Position numbers and translations under genes: made by a program | The notes under the pieces: generated by a model | Database searches by the model: none | What the model was told of the DNA's origin: nothing | What the model saw: only the letters and a program-made list of their open reading frames with translations | Assembly (NCBI GenBank): GCA_949358305.1 | Contig: OX442314.1 | Span: 14,937,060 to 14,997,059 of the forward strand | Direction: 5' to 3' | Origin: Strigamia acuminata | Lineage: Eukaryota; Arthropoda; Chilopoda; Geophilomorpha; Linotaeniidae | DNA: 60,000 bases | Part shown: in pieces, positions 55,484 to 60,000 of the stretch | Position numbering within the stretch: position 1 is the first letter of the stretch | Layout of the letters: every line of letters starts with the position of its first letter

Positions 55484-58400
55484 GTAAGATATGAATTTAA
55501 TATGAAAAGACATAAAATTTTCTACATTTTGTTTCGGAAATTAAGAAATTGTAATTTTGTATGGAAAAATTGTGCTGCGGGTATTGCGAATCCCAACTTT
55601 AACTTATTAGTTGTTCGTGTGGTCAAATCTTTACCAAAACAACAAATGGAGAATTTCGTAATTAAAATACAGTTATGGGTTTAGCTGCTTTAGCAAGACG
55701 TGTGATTAGTGGCCGAAATTGTTGCTCATTGGGTTTTTTTTTGAATATTTAATTTTGTTTTGGAGAAAAATTTCTTAATTTCATTGTTTAATGGTATCAG
55801 CAGAGATCCAATATTGTACGACATCATTACATGTTTAATGGCACTTTTTGTGGGTCATTATTCATTAGATCTTGGATTGCAGTCTAGAATTTATGGCTAA
55901 AAATTGCGCTGTGAAATCTAATGAACGTGAAATAATTTTCAATTTTTCGGGGGTTAATTACTTGTCAGTTTCCACAGAAAATTAGCAAATTATTCCGAGT
56001 GTCGAGAGGAAAGTAATTACGCTGAAAAATAAATTTAATTCGTGTGAAAAAAATAATTTGCACTAAGAATGTAAAGCCAAATGTTAAAAGATATTAATTA
56101 TTTTTAAAGGTAAAAATCTGGTTTTGGCTTGCACGTGGTTTTAACCAATGGAATTAAAAGATTGGAGACTCCGAAATTGAGTCAGGGACTTAGCAATTCT
56201 CTTAAACGAATTTTGTATTTCTTTTTTTGGAGAAAGGGGAAAATTGGTACGCACGAATAATCATTCAAGGTCGCTCAAATAAGATGAAAATGTACGTCAT
56301 TGAAGTGGGAGTTGGTTTTGGACCTGCAACTGAGTATCCGTCAAGGTATTGCGGCGTTTTTCGTGCATTATCAGTTGCAAAAACTTGAGATTATTTTTTT
56401 TTAAAGAAGAAATAACTGAATTGAAAGGGCAAAATTTAAAACCGACCATGCGTGTTTGTTTGCGACACTTGGAATTCAAAATTTTTCATTTTTTGAAAAC
56501 GGTCAAAAATTAAGCAAACTCGTGCAGAAAATTCGGTTTTATTTTTGTTTAGTCTTCGCTTAAAAAAAACAACTAACGTTTGTCATTTCATATGAAATAC
56601 ATTAAAACAAAGTAAACTTAATTTTAAAAAATGTAAAATATATATTTTTTGTGAAGATTAAAAATAAAATGTAAAGTAAATTACGACTAGTCGAGCTTTT
56701 CCAATAGCTATGCATTTTTAAGTCTTAGATTTGTGGTATTCAACAAATCAGAAAATGTTAATTTGAAGATTTCCTAGTCGATCTATTCGACCACTCCAGT
56801 TACGGTTTCTGTTTCTGCTGTTTTTGGTCATTTTTTGTGGAGAAAAGCAGCACAAACTGTGTCGTTTATGATGCTTGAACGAGAGAATAAAACCGAATAC
56901 GATTTGCTGGTGTGTGGTGTAAAAAAAGGAGAGGAGTCAAAGGGCATTTTATTTCAGGATGAGCAAGCAAAGCAATGAGCCTCCCTTTCTAATCAGTTGG
57001 GGTCCTTGTACGTTGTTATGATGTTATTCTATGTATATCCACTACGTTTATTCGGTTCTTGCAGGAATTGTATTTTATAAAAAGCTATTTTAATCGTCTG
57101 TAGAGCAGAAGATTACAATACCTTGCTCACTTGTGCCCACCAATTCAATGGATTCCATTTTTATTTCACTCGAATGACCTTCAATGATTGTTCCTGGCAA
57201 GGAGAGATATATTTTTTTTACGTTCTTGTTTGTCCGAATACTGAAGCAAAAAAAGTGGAATTTGGTTTATCTGAATTACTAATTTGGTGACCAAATTACA
57301 TGTCGCGTGATGAGAAATTGAGTTGTTGATAATAATCACGAAAGAAACATTTATGTTTTGACTGTCGACCGTTCACGTTTTTATTCATTCTGACATGAAA
57401 TTACAATATTGTAGTTAACAAAATTCATTATTAAATTCTTGTCATGTTTTAAATGAAAAATTAATTATTTTTTAATTTAAAAATGCCTTAGCGACAATTA
57501 AATTCAATTTATTCATCAGAATTTAGTTGGAACCAATTTCGATGTCAATTACCTCGCAAACCATCTGCTATTTTTTGTTTCGCAGAAAGTTGATGGGGAA
57601 AAGTCTCATTATTGTGTCAAAAAGTGTATAGCTGCGTCATAATCAGTATTGATTGGTAGGCATAGGTTGCAACTTAATTAGGGCTGTATTATGGACCCCG
57701 TCCTTCCCTCCTCTTATTATTCTACAATCTACATCTTCGGCTATGGGCTTTGGATGGATATTGACAAATGAATCAATAGCTTCGGTAACCGTGCACTCGG
57801 CCAGAAAATTCGAAATATGAGTGAACAAGAAAATTTGAACGAACTTGTTGATTCGACAATTCCTTTGAATTTTTCGATTGTGAAAACAAATCGAGGCATT
57901 GGAATTTGTCGGTTATTAATTTTTTTATAAGCAAATGCCAAACGGAATTCGTTTGCCAACCACAGAACTCGCATAACTCGGGTGGGCGATGGAAATTGAT
58001 TTTAATTCGTTTTTAAATAATTGTGTATGCATGGGAAGGATTTGGTCGTAGATAACTGCTGCTAAATTGAATTTGTTAGCAATATTTGGTATTTTTTTTT
58101 ATTACTGAAATGGTAGGGGAGGAAAATACATTTTTTTTAGGAGTGGGGAAATTATTTATTTTGTTGTGTGCTGGGTGTGAGCTGAAGAGTGAATCCAATC
58201 TAGGGAGAATTCAGTGGCAGTTCTCATTCGCTTAACTTGGATTGAAATGGTGCAGAAAGATAATAACCGCGTTCTGTGCGTATGTATGTTAGTGAAAAGT
58301 GAAGGGTCTTTTCAAAAGATGCAGCCAAGTAAATTGTAATTTTTTTTTTTTGTAAATTGGTAAACTGAAAAAAAAATGTTTATAAATATATTTTTTAGAA

Positions 58401-60000
58401 GATAGACTCTTTCAACATTTCACCTTTAAAAGGTAAAAGTTAAAATAAAATTTGGAATTGAAAAATAAAAGTTAAAATGTAATTGCATCGCTAACTCTAT
58501 TTGAGAATTCGAGAATTGTTTTTTTGTGGATGTAATTCCACAAAACCATAGAAATTGGGGCATTAAGTTAAGCCAAATTGATGGCGCAAGTGCAGAGTGT
58601 GCGGATTTAATTATGTGTGGCGGGCTTGACCCAAGGCTGTTTATCTTTTTAAGATAAAATGGTGGAATTTAAGTAACTGCATCTGAAATGACGGATGAAT
58701 CAGTCTGCTTTAGTTTGCGACAAAACGTGTACAAGTTCTTTTTGTAGGTACACAAGTAAAATTTGTTTAAAAGTTTGTCTAAATCAGGCATTTAGATTGG
58801 CTTACATTTGGTAAATCAGTCTAAATGACTTTTCGAATGCAGCTAGTGTCTAAATAACAAGATAACGGTTTGCATTTGAAAACAACTGAAATTGCGTATG
58901 TAAATTTAAACCAACAAAAGCTAAGTCATGAAAATTGCAATTTATTTAATTCCTAAATATATTATTGGGAGATAAATTGGTGAAAAATTTGCAACTTTAT
59001 AAGTTTAATCATTTTTACCTGTTTTTGAGTGCACTTTAAGTACAGTTTGCTGCAAACTGTCATCATTAGGAAAATTAGATGTTAAAGATGGTAAATAATG
59101 ACACCTGAGAGGTTTGAGCCTCTACTAAAGATATCGAGTTGATAATGCGCTACAGTTAACGCTTCTTACTTATTAAAAAAGAAAAATAACATTTAAATGC
59201 CACTCTAACGCTAATTTTCCTCTAATTTTCTGTATTTATTAAATATTCATCTTTAACTGAGGTAATAATAACAATATAAAAAAATGGGAAAAAATTGCGT
59301 ACATATAAATGCACTTTCTACGGTTTGGAATTGGTGCAAAACATTCAAATGTACTTTGATTGCATTTGCACGAAAATCTTATTTAGACATCCATGAATTT
59401 TTAATACCTTTATCTGCAAGCACTTTAGTTTGATGGTTTTTTTGTTTGTGTATTTTTTCAGCTGATGTAATGGCGCTTTAGTGAGCGCAGTTGAATGAGA
59501 TGTTTTGCATCGCCATTAAAAATCACGCTCTTGTTTTTGTTGATAGCAACAATAAATTAACTGAGAGGATTTAATTTTAATCATGTCTTTTAATTAGACG
59601 GTAATAGCTTGGCGGATACTCGTTCTGAAGGGTATTTCCTCCACTAAACTTTGAGTGTACATTTGGCTTGAGATCAAAAATGTTCAAGTGGGGTCGTTTT
59701 TAATTTACACCATGCTTCTTAAGCACCTTTAACATGGCTTATTTGTTGTGTTATGATTTTGTGGTATGGTATGTTGTTTCATAACTTCCTCCCCTCTTTA
59801 TTAAATTAATGTATCATTATTTTGAAAAAAATTAAGGATGGGGATTAAATTTAGAAAATGTCTTTTTTTTCGTATTTCACTTTTTTTTTGTAAACAAATA
59901 AATAAATAATTTATAAGTTGGGCATTTGTTGGAAGTGAAGTCAAAAGGTTTGAGTTGTTTTTAAAATATGTCAAAAAATAACATATTTTATGAGGTTTGG
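55484..60000. other. Large intron of the hnRNP L gene
   Basis: No exon encoding RRM2 (expected motif like LLFTILNPIY) could be found in the plus-strand frames. The sequence is AT-rich with T-runs and no recognisable gene on either strand. Minus-strand open frames near 57643-57974 lack supporting signals. Confidence 0.5.

Overview
The window is nuclear DNA of an animal, most likely an arthropod or a close invertebrate relative. It is strongly AT-rich. Its protein genes are split by many short GT-AG introns, often 45-120 nt. The gene families are animal ones, and two features are typical of invertebrates: an Expanded-type FERM protein that keeps PPxY motifs, and a HIF prolyl hydroxylase with an N-terminal MYND finger. 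There are no operons, CRISPR arrays or rRNA genes, and I could find no complete tRNA. Exons were assembled by hand: I required splice signals and an unbroken reading phase, and compared the result with remembered family sequences. No search was run.

Layout from left to right. 1-6055 (-): 5' part of EHBP1, running off the left edge; a palindromic GGTACC-rich mobile element lies at 523-1279 in its intron. 7433-11034 (+): a four-finger C2H2 protein. 12374-18262 (-): PPP4R4, a regulatory subunit of protein phosphatase 4. 20981-21605 (+): a broken, deleted copy of PLRG1. 21828-23230 (-): an EGLN-type HIF prolyl hydroxylase, head to head with a small unrecognised cysteine-containing gene at 23634-24145 (+). 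24454-26014 and 27604-29298 (both -): two tandem paralogues of an unrecognised family ending in a MYND zinc finger, separated by repeats and a MITE. 30136-36106 (-): Expanded/FRMD6. 40771-47701 (+): THADA, tail to tail with BROX at 48047-50043 (-). 54677-55483 (+): first two exons of an hnRNP L (smooth) gene running off the right edge.

The genes do not form one pathway. They touch endosomal actin and membrane traffic (EHBP1, BROX), phosphatase control (PPP4R4), oxygen sensing (EGLN), Hippo growth control (Expanded), tRNA-modification or energy homeostasis (THADA) and splicing control (hnRNP L, PLRG1 relic). The observations most worth a second look are the tandem MYND-finger family with an intron presence/absence difference, the PPxY-bearing Expanded, the RRM1-less start of hnRNP L, the PLRG1 pseudogene and the long inverted-repeat element.
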